Shown here: one piece after another, positions 54,501 to 64,000 of the stretch
How the letters are laid out: each line of letters opens with the position of its first letter
How positions within the stretch are numbered: position 1 is the first letter of the stretch
DNA from: Achatina immaculata
Taxonomy: Eukaryota > Mollusca > Gastropoda > Stylommatophora > Achatinidae
DNA: 64,000 bases
Assembly: GCA_009760885.1 (NCBI GenBank)
Contig: CM019692.1
Location: 53,521,262-53,585,261 of the forward strand
Direction: 5' to 3'
Translations under genes and position numbers: made by a program
Notes under the pieces: model-generated
What the model saw: the letters and a program-made list of their open reading frames with translations, nothing else
Told to the model about the DNA's origin: nothing
The model's database searches: none

Positions 54501-55265
54501 GCCGTCTACAAATCTCTACCGTCATCGATCTGTCGCTTTTTGCCTTCTACTAATTATCGACATCATCTGGCACGACTGGCATCGCTGAAGGCTGTACACC
54601 TGGGGAAGACCAGACAAAAAGACCCAAGATCAGATTGTAAACTCTTATCAACAGAAGATTCAGACAAGCTCTCCTGGTGAAGTCCCAGGATAAGATCGTA
54701 ACAGATGAGTAATAGTTAAGGTTCATGCTGCAGGCATTTAAAATAATGACCAGAGATTCTGAACTAAGCGCACTTCAAATAGGAACAGATAAATAATTTT
54801 TTAAAAAACATAAGAGGGAAAATCAAAATATAAATTAAAAACATCTACGACGCATTATCAAACTGGGTAAATGATAAATGGGAAACATTAAAAGAATCAT
54901 TCCACCAAGCATAGATAACAAAAATAAGAAAATAAAACAGGGATGCCAAGAAATATCCCGGAATTGATCGAGAAACAAAAAAATAAAACTCTGTATAAAC
55001 AGATTTAAAACAAGAAATAAGATACTAATGCATGGAAGAGAAGGAGAGATTTAGTAAACAGTTTCATAGCGGCAAAAACTTTCTTAAAAGATAAGAGAAC
55101 TTTGTGGGAGAAGAATGAACAAAGCAAGAGACTGCTTGAAAACAAAGAAGGGTAAAGTTATTTCGGACAAAAGAAAAATTCATGGAGAACTGATCAGAAG
55201 AAAATGAAGAAAAGTATAGCGAGTAAACAGATAATAGAGCAATTCAGTATTTGAAGTTAGAAGAG

Positions 55266-55993
55266 GGGAGGCGACTGCAGTAAAACTGGTTAAAATAATA
55301 ACGGTAGATAGAGGTGTATGGTGTAGTTTTACAAAGTGGCAGAGGGAGTGAGTAAAATGAGAAAAAACGAAAAGAAAGTATGAGAATGAATAAATGAAAA
55401 ACATACAACATCCGATATTTCGGCGTGAGCCTTTTTCGAGGATTACATGCACAACGAGACAAACAAATAACTAAACGGAGAACTTATCACATTCTACTTC
55501 CTATTTCGCTCACGCCGAAATATCGGATGTTGTATGTTTTTCAAATCAGGATATTTAAGAGTAATGTTCTAAGTGTACTACTCTATGGAAGTGAATGCTG
55601 GAAAATCACCAAAACCATAGAAAACAAGTTAAATTCTTTCCAGACTAAATGTTTACGTAGAATTAAAAAAATATTTTGGCCAAACACCATAAGAAATAAC
55701 ATCTTATTAGCAGAAATGCAGATGAAACCACTGACAACAATTATTGAGGAAAGACGCTGGCGATGGTTGGGACATGTGCTCCGAATGACTGACAACTCAC
55801 TACCAAAAATATCACTAAGATGGACATCACAGGGGAACAGAAGTAAGGGTAGACCAAAAGAGACATGGAGAAGAACAACAGAAAGGATGTTGAGCAACAG
55901 AGGGCTCACCTGGGCAAGAGCAGAAAAAAAGGCAAAGGACAGGCATTTGTGGAAAACCCTTGCGGAAGCCCCATGTGCCCTGGGCACTTAAGG

Positions 55994-56033
<40 letters not shown>

Positions 56034-56140
56034 TTTTTCATTTATTCATTTTCATTCTTTCTATTCTTTTTTTCTCTTTGTACTCACTCCCTCTGCCACT
56101 TTGTAAAACTACACCATACACCTCTATCTAACTTTATTAT
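55266..56140. mobile_element. Palindromic Penelope-like element inserted in LINE E
   Basis: GAAGTTAGAAGAG flanks it (55253-55265; 56141-56153), a likely 13-bp target duplication. The left arm 55295-55440 is the reverse complement of 55505-55543 plus 56041-56140 (AGGTGTATGGTGTAGTTTTA, CAAAGTGGCAGAGGGAGTGA, CGATATTTCGGCGTGAGCC). Both arms carry GGCTCACGCCGAAATATCGG. Without the LINE A copy inside it the element is about 380 bp. Confidence 0.7.
55544..56030 (+). mobile_element. LINE family A copy with (AG)n tail and perfect 10-bp target duplication
   Basis: ATGTTTTTCA lies at 55534-55543 and 56031-56040. Inside, RIFKSNVLSVLLYGSECWKI, TIRNNILLAEMQMKPLTTII, EERRWRWLGHVLRMTDNSLP, RWTSQGNRSKGRPKETWRR and WKTLAEAPCALGT form one open frame to a stop at 55989, then AAGGTTCAG and (AG)n. 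This is the best-preserved family A 3' end in the window and defines the true tail. The 5' truncation is at FKSNVL. Confidence 0.95.
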
Positions 56141-56945
56141 GAAGTTAGAAGAGCACTAGGACCAGATAACATAACATAATAAGAGAAACAATAATATAAT
56201 ATTTAGATTATACTGACACAGATAAAATTAACGAGCTTCTTTAATATGGTCCATGATACAGGACATATACAATCAGGTATATCAAAATCAGTTCTCGTTG
56301 GTCTTCAAAAGAAAGATGCAACAACAGAATGTGATCAAACAGTCAGCCTAAATATAAAAATACTCCTAAGGATCATTAACTTAAGAATACGAGATAAGAT
56401 AAATACAAGCTACAAAAGAACAATTTTTTTGTGTGGAAGTAAAACAAGTAAAGATTCTGTGGAGAGGAACAGACAGAACTACAAAAATAAGATTTTTAAG
56501 GGCATGCATCTTTCCCATCGCAACATATGCCTGAGAGACCTGGACACTTAACAAAACAGCTGAAAAACACATAAGTGCCTTTGAATGTAAATGCTACAGA
56601 AGAGTTCTTCAAATATCATGGATACAAAAAAAGAACAAATATATCCATACTACAAGAACTTAATATTGAAGAAGGCTGGCTAGTAACGCGAATTAAAGAG
56701 AGAAAACTTAAATATTTTTGACACATTAAACGTCATGATAATTTAGAGAAGACCGAATTGGAAGGGTACATAATGGGGAAAAGAAAGAGAGGAAGACCAA
56801 GGCGAAGATGGGTGCACGACATCGTTGATGATCTGCAAATGGATGCATCAGCAGCAGGCCATCTTGCTCACAACCGTTAAGCCTACAAGAGAGCTGTTAG
56901 GGAGGCAAAGTTCCGCAAGGGACATGCAAATGAATGAATGAATGA

Positions 56946-57488
56946 AAAGGACCTAGTAATGCACTTTTTATATTACGAAGAATAAGAGAAATTTCTCTAG
57001 AAGCTAATGAAGATTGGCACTTGTGCTTCATTGTTTACACACAAAAGCTTTGTAAAGTGTGAGACATGGAAGCGTTGACATAATTATTACTAATATTATG
57101 TGCTGGAATCAAAGAGCACCATTAAGTGTGAGCAGTGACATGGCTGAGAATCAAGAAATAAAAAGAAGAGGTACGACAAGATCTGTGTCCTGTCACGTGA
57201 CCTCTTCTCGCTTATACAGAAAAAAATGCCCGCAGAGTCATTCAAAATTGAGAAGGAATGAAAACAGAAGGCCATTATGTCAGTGCCGCAATCTGAGATA
57301 TGCTGGCAACAGTGCCCTGATAAGAGAAGATGAAAGCAGAAACTCGTAAACAAGATTATCAATCACAATATTAAAAGAGAGTTAGAACAAAACAGCAACA
57401 GGACTAAAACTGTAGTAACATCAAATAGTTGAAATATTGCACAGGAAAATATCCCAGCAAATTACTTCTGTCTCCCGGAACTATGAGC
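56946..57488. other. Unassigned DNA
   Basis: A 96-residue frame at 57059-57349 has no recognised domain. Confidence 0.35.
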
Positions 57489-57790
57489 TGGTACTCTGTG
57501 TAGCCGACGTGGCGAACTTGTCCAGGTACAGAATTGTATCGGTTTGGGAGCGGGTTACGGTGGATACTTTCTCTGTCCCTAAAAATCAGGAGGGGGGTGC
57601 AGTACTTCTTTAACAGACTCCACCGCCGTGGGGACTACGGCGGTCTCTGTCCCGTTAGTTTGGGGGTACCAGTGAAAAGGTGAGACAAAGTCTTGGTCAT
57701 TTATAGCTGGACAACCCCGACGCTAGCATATCACATCTGGCTGTCCACTCGGACAACGTCTTTGCTCCCATGGAAAAGAACTAGGGAGAC
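57489..57790 (+). mobile_element. Dispersed repeat F, copy 3
   Basis: It aligns with 29262-29580: GCGGGTTACGGTGGATACTT, GGTGCAGTACTTCTTTAACA, GTGGGGACTACGGCGG, TCCCGTTAGTTTG, GGGGTACCAG and CCGACGCTAGCATATCA. The segment corresponding to the 34-bp minisatellite unit is present once. Confidence 0.75.
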
Positions 57791-58099
57791 ATGGTTCTGA
57801 AGAAATGTGCACAAAAAAAAACATCTTTGAGGAAAAGTGAAACTAAGAAAACTGGTTAAAAACATAGAAAAAAAAGACAGTTCAAATTTCGTGAACATGA
57901 GGAGATAGAAGGTAGAGAACCTGAAAATCTCTGGGGAAAAAAAGGCAAAGGAAGGCCGAGAGAAAAGCATTTGATAGGATTGTCCAAATGGAACATATAC
58001 AGAACAGCTGTTGTACTGATGATTAGAAATACCAGTGACCGTGTAAGATGGAGAAACATGATCGCTGAAGCTGTTCAGCACCACACATAATGGATGAGT
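57791..58099. other. Unassigned A-rich DNA
   Basis: No gene recognised; overlapping minus frames here are low-complexity. Confidence 0.35.
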
Positions 58100-58250
<151 letters not shown>

Positions 58251-58765
58251 TACAAACAAACAAATAAATCAACACAATTTCACCAACCTACCAGGCAGAC
58301 AGACATGCAGGCAGGCAAATAGATAAATAAAAATTGGCATTAAAAAAAAACTATACAGACATTCAGTTAAACAGACAGACAGACAGACAGAAAATTGTTG
58401 AGGATTCAGTCCCGCAGGTTCATCAGACTCCCAGGCTCTGGCTGTTTCTCCAAGGCTCGAGTGTTCTGGCAGCCAGGATCTGAGAGTTCGCCTCTCGACA
58501 CGGTTAAACCTCCATCTCATTAGACTCCGCTTGCGAGCCATGGCTGATAAAGACAGATTAAAGTCTGCTAGCCAGAAGAGAAGGACGAGAAGGAGGGTGG
58601 GTGAGGGAGGGGAATTTGATAAAGTCTCCAAAAAGTGGTTTTGAGCAGGGAGTGGATCTGACTAAGTTAATTGAATAACTTAGGGGCTGTAAGGAAAAAA
58701 AGAAACAACTAAAAACAAATTTAAATTGAATGCTAACTCTCTGGAGAACAAGTTTTTAGATCAAT
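58251..58765. other. Unassigned DNA
   Basis: Short (GACA)n at 58372-58391. A more GC-rich block (58400-58550) has no recognised function. Confidence 0.4.
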
Positions 58766-59075
58766 ACTTACATACTATGTCTTAAACTCTGAGCTCTCTA
58801 TTGTTACACCATACTTTAAACTCTGAGCTATCTGCTGTTACACTAAATCTTAAAATCTGAGCTCTCTACTGTTATAATATATCTTAAACTCTTAACTCTC
58901 TATTGTTACACCATATCTTAAACTCTGAGCTCTCTATTGTTATATTATATCTTAAACCCTTAGCTCTCTATTATTAAACTCTGAGCTATCTACTTTTACA
59001 CTAAATCTTAAACTCTGAGCTCTCTGTTGTTACACTATATCTTAAACTCTCAGCTCTTCATTGTTGAACTTCACT
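58766..59075. repeat. ~34-bp minisatellite, ~9 copies
   Basis: The unit contains CTTAAACTCTGAGCTCTCTA and TTGTTACACTATAT. Confidence 0.95.
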
Positions 59076-59569
59076 TGGTGAAATACATATGCTGTCACAG
59101 TTTCGCCGAGTAACGCCTACATCTTTAACATTTACTTATGCAATCATATATGATTTATATGTCCATATATGGTCAGGTCATATGGACATGACAACAGTTT
59201 CGTCCAATCCCTTTTCTGAGTCACTTCCAACCACAAACAACATTGATCCTGAACTCCTAATGTTGGAGACCCAGATCTTGGACAGCTTCGCACTCTGTTG
59301 CTTCTATTCTTGTGGCACTTTACCCAATTTTGTGTTCTTTTACTTCACTTCTTTAATATTGCATGCAGATTTTCCTCTTTTCCCTCAGCTTCTAATCCTT
59401 CATTTCCTCTGTACGCTGTCCCAAACTCTCCATGTGTTTTTTCTTAGCCTACATTGTTTTTTTTTTCTTTATGGTGTTAAGATATTTTTTTCTCGAATGT
59501 GTCGTTCGGTGTTCCGTACAAACATTTTCTACATTCATTTTTGCTCCCGCGACATCAACTGGTCTAAAT
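59076..59569. other. Open frame without recognised domain
   Basis: A 170-codon plus-strand frame (59089-59601) has no recognisable motif, is rich in Phe/Leu/Ser as expected from CT-rich DNA, and runs into the next array. I do not call it a gene. Confidence 0.3.
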
Positions 59570-60500
59570 TTTTTAATAGAGACTCTAGAGTTTTATTATA
59601 GAGACTAACTACAGTTTTGTTTTAGAGACTAATTAGAGTTTTGTTATAGAAACTAACTAGAGTTTTATTATAGAGACTAACTAGATTTTTACTATAGAGA
59701 CTAACTATAGTTTTGTTATAGAGAACAACTAGAGTTTTATTACAGAGACTAACTAGAATTTTGTTATAGAAACTAACTAGAGCTTTGTTTTAATGACTAC
59801 TTAGAGTTTTGTTATAGAGACTAACCAGAGTTTTGTTATAGAAACTAACTAGAGTTTTGTTTTAGAGATTGACTAGAGTTTTGTTATAGAAACTGACTAG
59901 TGTTTTTGTTAACTAGATTTTTATTATAGAGACTAACTACAGTTTTGTTATAGAGATAGAGTTTTGTTATAGAGACTAACTAGAGTTTTGTTATAGAGAC
60001 TAACTAGAGTTCTGTTATAGAGACTAGTTTTGTTAACTGGACTTTAAGTATAGAGACTAACTAGAGTTTTGTTATAGGTACAGACTAGAGTTTTGCTATA
60101 GAGACTTGAGTAGAGTTTTGATTTAGAGACTAAGTTAAGTTTTGGTATAAAGATTAACTGGTTTCGTTATAGAAACCAACTAGAGGTTTGTTATTGGGAC
60201 TAACTACAGTTTTAGTATAAAGATTAACTAGAGTTTTATTGTAGAGACTAACCAGAATTTTGTTTTATAGACTAACTAGAGTTTTGGTATAAAGATTAAC
60301 TAGAGTTTTGTTTTAGAGACTAACTAGAGGTGTAGTATAAAGATTAATAAGAGTTTTGTTATTGGGACTAACTAGAGCTTTAGTATAAGGATTAACTAGA
60401 GTTTTGTTATAGAGACTAACTAGAGTTTTGTTTCAGAGACTAATTAGAGTTTTGGTATAAAGATTAACTAGAGTTTTGTTATAGAGAGAAACTAGAGCTT
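59570..60500. repeat. ~24-bp minisatellite, ~38 copies
   Basis: The unit contains TATAGAGACTAACTAGAGTT and TTGT; a second type, TATAAAGATTAACTAGAGTT, alternates with it at 60130-60480. Confidence 0.96.
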
Positions 60501-60810
60501 TTGTCAATGTTCCCTCTAAACTGCGCGGCTGAACTATCGAGTATAAACAAAAGCCATGCTGCACACGAAATTGTGTGTGCCGTGCGAAAAGAAAATTATT
60601 TTTATTTTCTAGTTTCCAAACCTTCCCCTGTGCTATATTTGCCATGAAGAAAAGTGCGATGACGATACAGATTATTTCTTTACTGTTTCTGTCTTTGCTG
60701 AGAAACGACTTTCTGACCGGATATTCCAGATATTTCTTTACGGCGTAGTTTCGACATATGCTGTAGCAGAATCTGACGTGACAAGTGGGCACAGGGAGGA
60801 CAGAGGGTAG
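60501..60810. other. Unassigned DNA with a hAT-like end
   Basis: CAATGTTCCCTCTAAACTGC at 60505-60524 resembles the left end of a widespread hAT-type element (CAGTGTTCCCTCTAANCTGC); the right end is not found. Confidence 0.35.
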
Positions 60811-61063
60811 TTAGACAACATGGCTATGTGAGTTATCTAGACACACGGCTATGTGAGTTATCTAGACACACGGCTATGTGAGTTATCTAGACACACGGCT
60901 ATGTGAGTTATCTAGACACACGGCTATGTGAGTTATCTAGACACACGGCTATGTGAGTTATCTAGACACACGGCTATGTGAGTTATCTAGACACACGGCT
61001 ATGTGAGTTATCTAGACACACGGCTATGTGAGTTATCTAGACACACGGCTATGTGAGTTATCT
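60811..61063. repeat. 25-bp minisatellite, ~10 near-identical copies
   Basis: Unit TCTAGACACACGGCTATGTG + AGTTA, with almost no variation across the array. Confidence 0.98.
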
Positions 61064-61144
61064 AGGCTTAAAACTGCCTACTGGAAATAGGAAATAACCA
61101 GCGATAACTAACACCAGACAAGTGTACGTTATATTGAGACCACC

Positions 61145-61178
<34 letters not shown>

Positions 61179-61690
61179 GTCTGTCTGTCTGTCTGTCTGT
61201 CCGTCCGTCTGTCCGTCCGTCCGTCCGTCGTCTGTCTGTCTGTCTATCCCCTTTTGTATTCTATCTTATTTATATATCCCATTTTATGTATCTATTTCTT
61301 CTATCGCATATATCTATCATATCATATCTATCGTCCTATTCTCTCTATACATTTTTCTATCCTGTCTTTGATACCCTGTCCTGTCCTATCTATTCTATTA
61401 TTTCTATTCTGTTCTTTCTATCCTATCCGATCTATCCTATTTTTCTATCTTATCTTGTATATCCTACCCTATCTATCCTATCCAATCTATCTATCCTATT
61501 CCTTCCATCTTATTCTTTCTATCTATCTTGTCTATCCTATTTTCTTTATCTATCTTATCCTATCTAATTACCATATTCTATCTATCCTATTCTTTCTATC
61601 TGTCCTATTTTTTCCATCTTTCTTTTCTTTTAATTTTCTTTACTTTCCTTTTCCTATCATATCCTTACTAATTCTATTCTATCCTATGCT
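61145..61690. repeat. Tetranucleotide tract (TATC, TCTG, TCCG) decaying into CTAT-rich DNA
   Basis: Pure runs at 61146-61235 pass into CTATCCTATNN-rich sequence. The plus frame of 191 residues is low complexity. Confidence 0.92.
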
Positions 61691-62155
61691 AATGTAATTT
61701 AATTTATCCTAACTTATTCTATCATAACCTAATCTAACCTATCCTAACCTATTCTATTCTATCCTAATCTATCCTATCCTAACTTAATCTATTCTATTTT
61801 ATCCTATCTTAACCTAACCTATCCTAACCTAACTTATCTTGTCCTATCCTAACCTATCCTAACCTAACCTATCATGCCCTATCCTAATCTAATCGAACCT
61901 TACCTATCCTAACCTATCCTATCCTAACTTATCTTATCCTATCCTAACCTAACCTATCTTATCCTATCGTAACCTAACCTATCATATCCTAATATATCCT
62001 ATCCTATCCTAACCTAGCATATCCTATTCTATCCTAACCTGACCTACCTTATCCTAACCTATCCCAACCTATACTAACCTATCCTATCCTAAAATATCCT
62101 ATCCTAACCTAACCTAACCTATCCTATCCTATCCTAACCTAACGTATCCTTATAA
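61691..62155. repeat. CCTAA/CCTAT pentamer tract, left part
   Basis: Mixed 5-bp units CCTAA and CCTAT with drift (CCTAACCTAACCTATCCTAT). Confidence 0.95.
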
Positions 62156-62910
62156 CAGTATATAGAATGTTAGAATGTAAGAGAGATAACTCATCTGAGA
62201 ATTGGAAAAATTAATATAAAAAAGTTATCTTCTAAAGCAGTCAGCTGTTTGTGAGCAGAGTCCACTCGCGTTGTCTCAATTTTCACGTGCGTTTCATGGG
62301 TCACGGATAAGGTATGACAAAGAAAGGTCAGGTGAGAGAGAAATCATATGACTGAGGACAGCTGTGTTCTGTGTATCGTCTGGACAAGGCGTAGATTTAG
62401 GTTGTTAGAAATGTAGTCGTTAAGGAAAGAGTTGTAGAATAGTGTGTGGTAGGATGTTCTGATGGCGACAAACGTCTGCCGGGAACATATGTGATGTCGT
62501 GGAATTGTAAATTACGTCCAGCCTTGTGTTCATGGAGTTTGTTGATGCTTTGTCGTCCTCGTCATATCGCTCATCTACTCATCGTCACCCCCTGCATCAT
62601 TAAATTCACTTCAGATTATAAAGTTGCTGTTTCTGTATTACTATTGACACTGAGAGAGGATGAACGAACCTGGGAGCAAGTAAGTCTGCGAAGCAAATAA
62701 CAAAACAGACACATAACAACATAGAACAGTCGTGGATTAAAATGAGATAAAAGCTAACAGTAAAGTAAGAAGGAACATTACTACAGTGGACAATAATGAA
62801 ACTGACAGAGAGATGAATAACTGTAAGCAACACGCTTACATCTACAGTTTACATTCTACACATACGCAGTCGAATAGAAGATAGAATCCCCGAGAACTTT
62901 GCTTTGTTCA
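62156..62910. other. Non-repetitive DNA separating two pentamer tracts
   Basis: About 750 bp without pentamers; no gene, terminal repeats or known element recognised. It may be an insertion into one original tract. Confidence 0.45.
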
Positions 62911-63175
62911 ATCCTATCCTAACCTAACCGATCCTATCCTATCCTATCCTAATCTATCTTATCCTAACCTAACCTATCCTATCCTAACCTAACCTATCCT
63001 ATTCTATCCTACCCTAACCTATCCTAACCTAACCTATCCTATACTATCCTAACCTATCCTAACCTAACCTATCCTATCCTATCCTATCCTAACCTATCCT
63101 ATCCTAACCTAACCTAACCTATCCTATCCTAACCTATTCTATCCTAACCTAACCTATCCTATTCTATCTTAACCC
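62911..63175. repeat. CCTAA/CCTAT pentamer tract, right part
   Basis: Same units as 61691-62155, somewhat more regular. Confidence 0.96.
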
Positions 63176-63607
63176 TAAAGGATGGAGGATAGGTAGTATG
63201 TTAATTTTTTTAATGTTTCTACGATAATCCTAATGTTTCTTATGATGGATAATATTTTAAATTGTTAAATGTAATTAAAATGCTTGTAATATTATAATAT
63301 CATTTTAACATTTAACAATGGAAAAGAACCCCCCACCCCACCCCACACCTTAAATTTACTTTGATATTGTGACACTAAAATAGCCTACAAGAAAACTTAT
63401 GTTGTTGATCCCTGCTAGCTTACAGCATGTGACATTTCTTGCTTCTATTTTTGGAGGTGTCAGATTGACACTTCACTCTGCCAAAGTGTTTGAACTTTGG
63501 TATAGCTATCATTAATTAAAGAAATTTGACTGGGGACAGATCCACACCATCACTATGGCCTGTGTGGGGCAGGGCAGGGCGTGTCTTTACTGGGAAGTTT
63601 TTGACGC
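63176..63607. other. Unassigned DNA
   Basis: No gene. (ACCCC)n-like run at 63330-63345. Confidence 0.4.
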
Positions 63608-64000
63608 TGTTACAAAAGCCTGCTGGAGATGACATAAAAGCCTGCTGGAGATGACATAGAAGCCTGCTAGAGATGACATAGAAGACTGCTAGAGATGACA
63701 TAGAAGCCTGCTAGAGATAACATAGAAGCCTGCTAGAGATGACATAGAAGCCTGCTAGAGATGACATAGAAGCCTGCTAAAGATGACACAGAAGCCTGCT
63801 GGAGATGACACAGAAGCCTGCTGGAGATGACATACAAGCCTGCTGGAGATGACATAGAAGCCTGCTAGAGATGACATAGAAGCCTGCTAGAGATGACATA
63901 GAAGCCTGCTGGAGATGACATACAAGCCTGCTAGAGATGACATAGAAGCCTGCTAGAGATGACATAGAAGCCTGCTAGAGATGACATAGAAGCCTGCTAG
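63608..64000. repeat. 22-bp minisatellite, at least 17 copies, open at window end
   Basis: Unit GCCTGCTAGAGATGACATAG + AA, with GCTGGAG and CATACAA variants. It continues past the window. Confidence 0.97.

Larger units (their letters stand above)
54780..56945 (+). pseudogene. LINE family E, longest copy, interrupted and internally deleted
   Basis: The pieces are 54780-55265 and 56141-56945. The first holds the linker before the polymerase (DALSNWVNDKWETLKESFHQ, then KNFLKR and KQRRVKLF). After the insertion comes EVRRALGPDNI and LTSFFNMVHDTGHI, SKSVLVGLQKKDATTECDQ and LLRIINLRIRDKI, the first reverse transcriptase blocks. Sequence then jumps (near 56410-56445) to the thumb RNRQNYKNKIFKGMHL, so the YxDD catalytic part is deleted. 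RKRGRPRRRW and REAKFRKGHANE follow, and an (AATG)n tail at 56930-56945. 'K(S)GATxCxxxRxISL' and 'GRPRRRW' features support RTE clade. Confidence 0.85.

Noticed and set aside
59089..59601. 170-residue frame in a non-array stretch
   Set aside because: Composition follows CT-rich DNA and the frame runs into a minisatellite; no domain.

Overview
This is eukaryotic, animal-type non-coding DNA. I find no convincing host gene, no operon and no functional RNA gene. Two kinds of sequence dominate: (1) more than 50 minisatellite and microsatellite arrays, which by my hand tally fill roughly a third of the 64 kb, and (2) decayed, 5'-truncated transposable elements, many nested in each other or in the arrays. 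The LINE 3' ends, Tc1-like, Tigger-like, hAT-like and Penelope-like pieces together suggest an invertebrate, most probably a mollusc or other lophotrochozoan. The species cannot be named from the sequence.

Layout. 0-5 kb: degenerate 21-30 bp arrays, LINE 3' ends (families E, C, A) and hAT-like ends. 5.6-6.3 kb: 24-bp minisatellite. 7.8-10 kb: LINE RNase H remnant (+), two head-to-head tRNA-like SINE heads, LINE endonuclease remnant (-). 10-14 kb: several arrays and two LINE C pieces. 14.4-16.9 kb: a 28-bp array split by a LINE A copy and by a near-complete but dead Tc1 element. 17.1-18.8 kb: hAT MITE, Tigger-like element (holding a Penelope-like piece) and a second hAT MITE. 20.3-22.4 kb: 48-bp array split by a 1.1-kb insertion with LTR-like features. 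23.8-24.4 kb: broken IS630/Tc1/mariner-type transposase (-). 25-31 kb: GA tract and 16-, 28-, 40- and 58-bp arrays. 29.3, 33 and 57.5 kb: three copies of an unclassified dispersed repeat F. 33.5-41 kb: arrays, including a 1.7-kb 42-bp satellite tract. 42.5-44.9 kb: nested LINE E, Penelope-like and LINE B pieces in a 30-bp array. 46.7-49 kb: 34-bp array split by a 1.39-kb retroposon whose 5' end is a 28S rRNA fragment. 51.2-52.7 kb: 15-bp array. 53.1-57 kb: LINE E, LINE D and LINE A copies and a palindromic element. 58-64 kb: further arrays, including CCTAA/CCTAT pentamer tracts.

LINE families A-E are my own labels for 3' ends with different microsatellite tails: A (AG)n, B ATAAGAT-like, C and D (ATG)n-like, E (AATG)n or (ACTG)n. 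Nothing here works as a pathway. The best candidates for something undescribed are the 28S-headed retroposon, the hammerhead-like motifs in palindromic Penelope-like pieces, the LTR-like insertion, and the dispersed repeat that has grown a minisatellite inside itself. Long open frames in the window are nearly all artefacts of arrays whose unit is a multiple of 3 or whose concatemer lacks stops.
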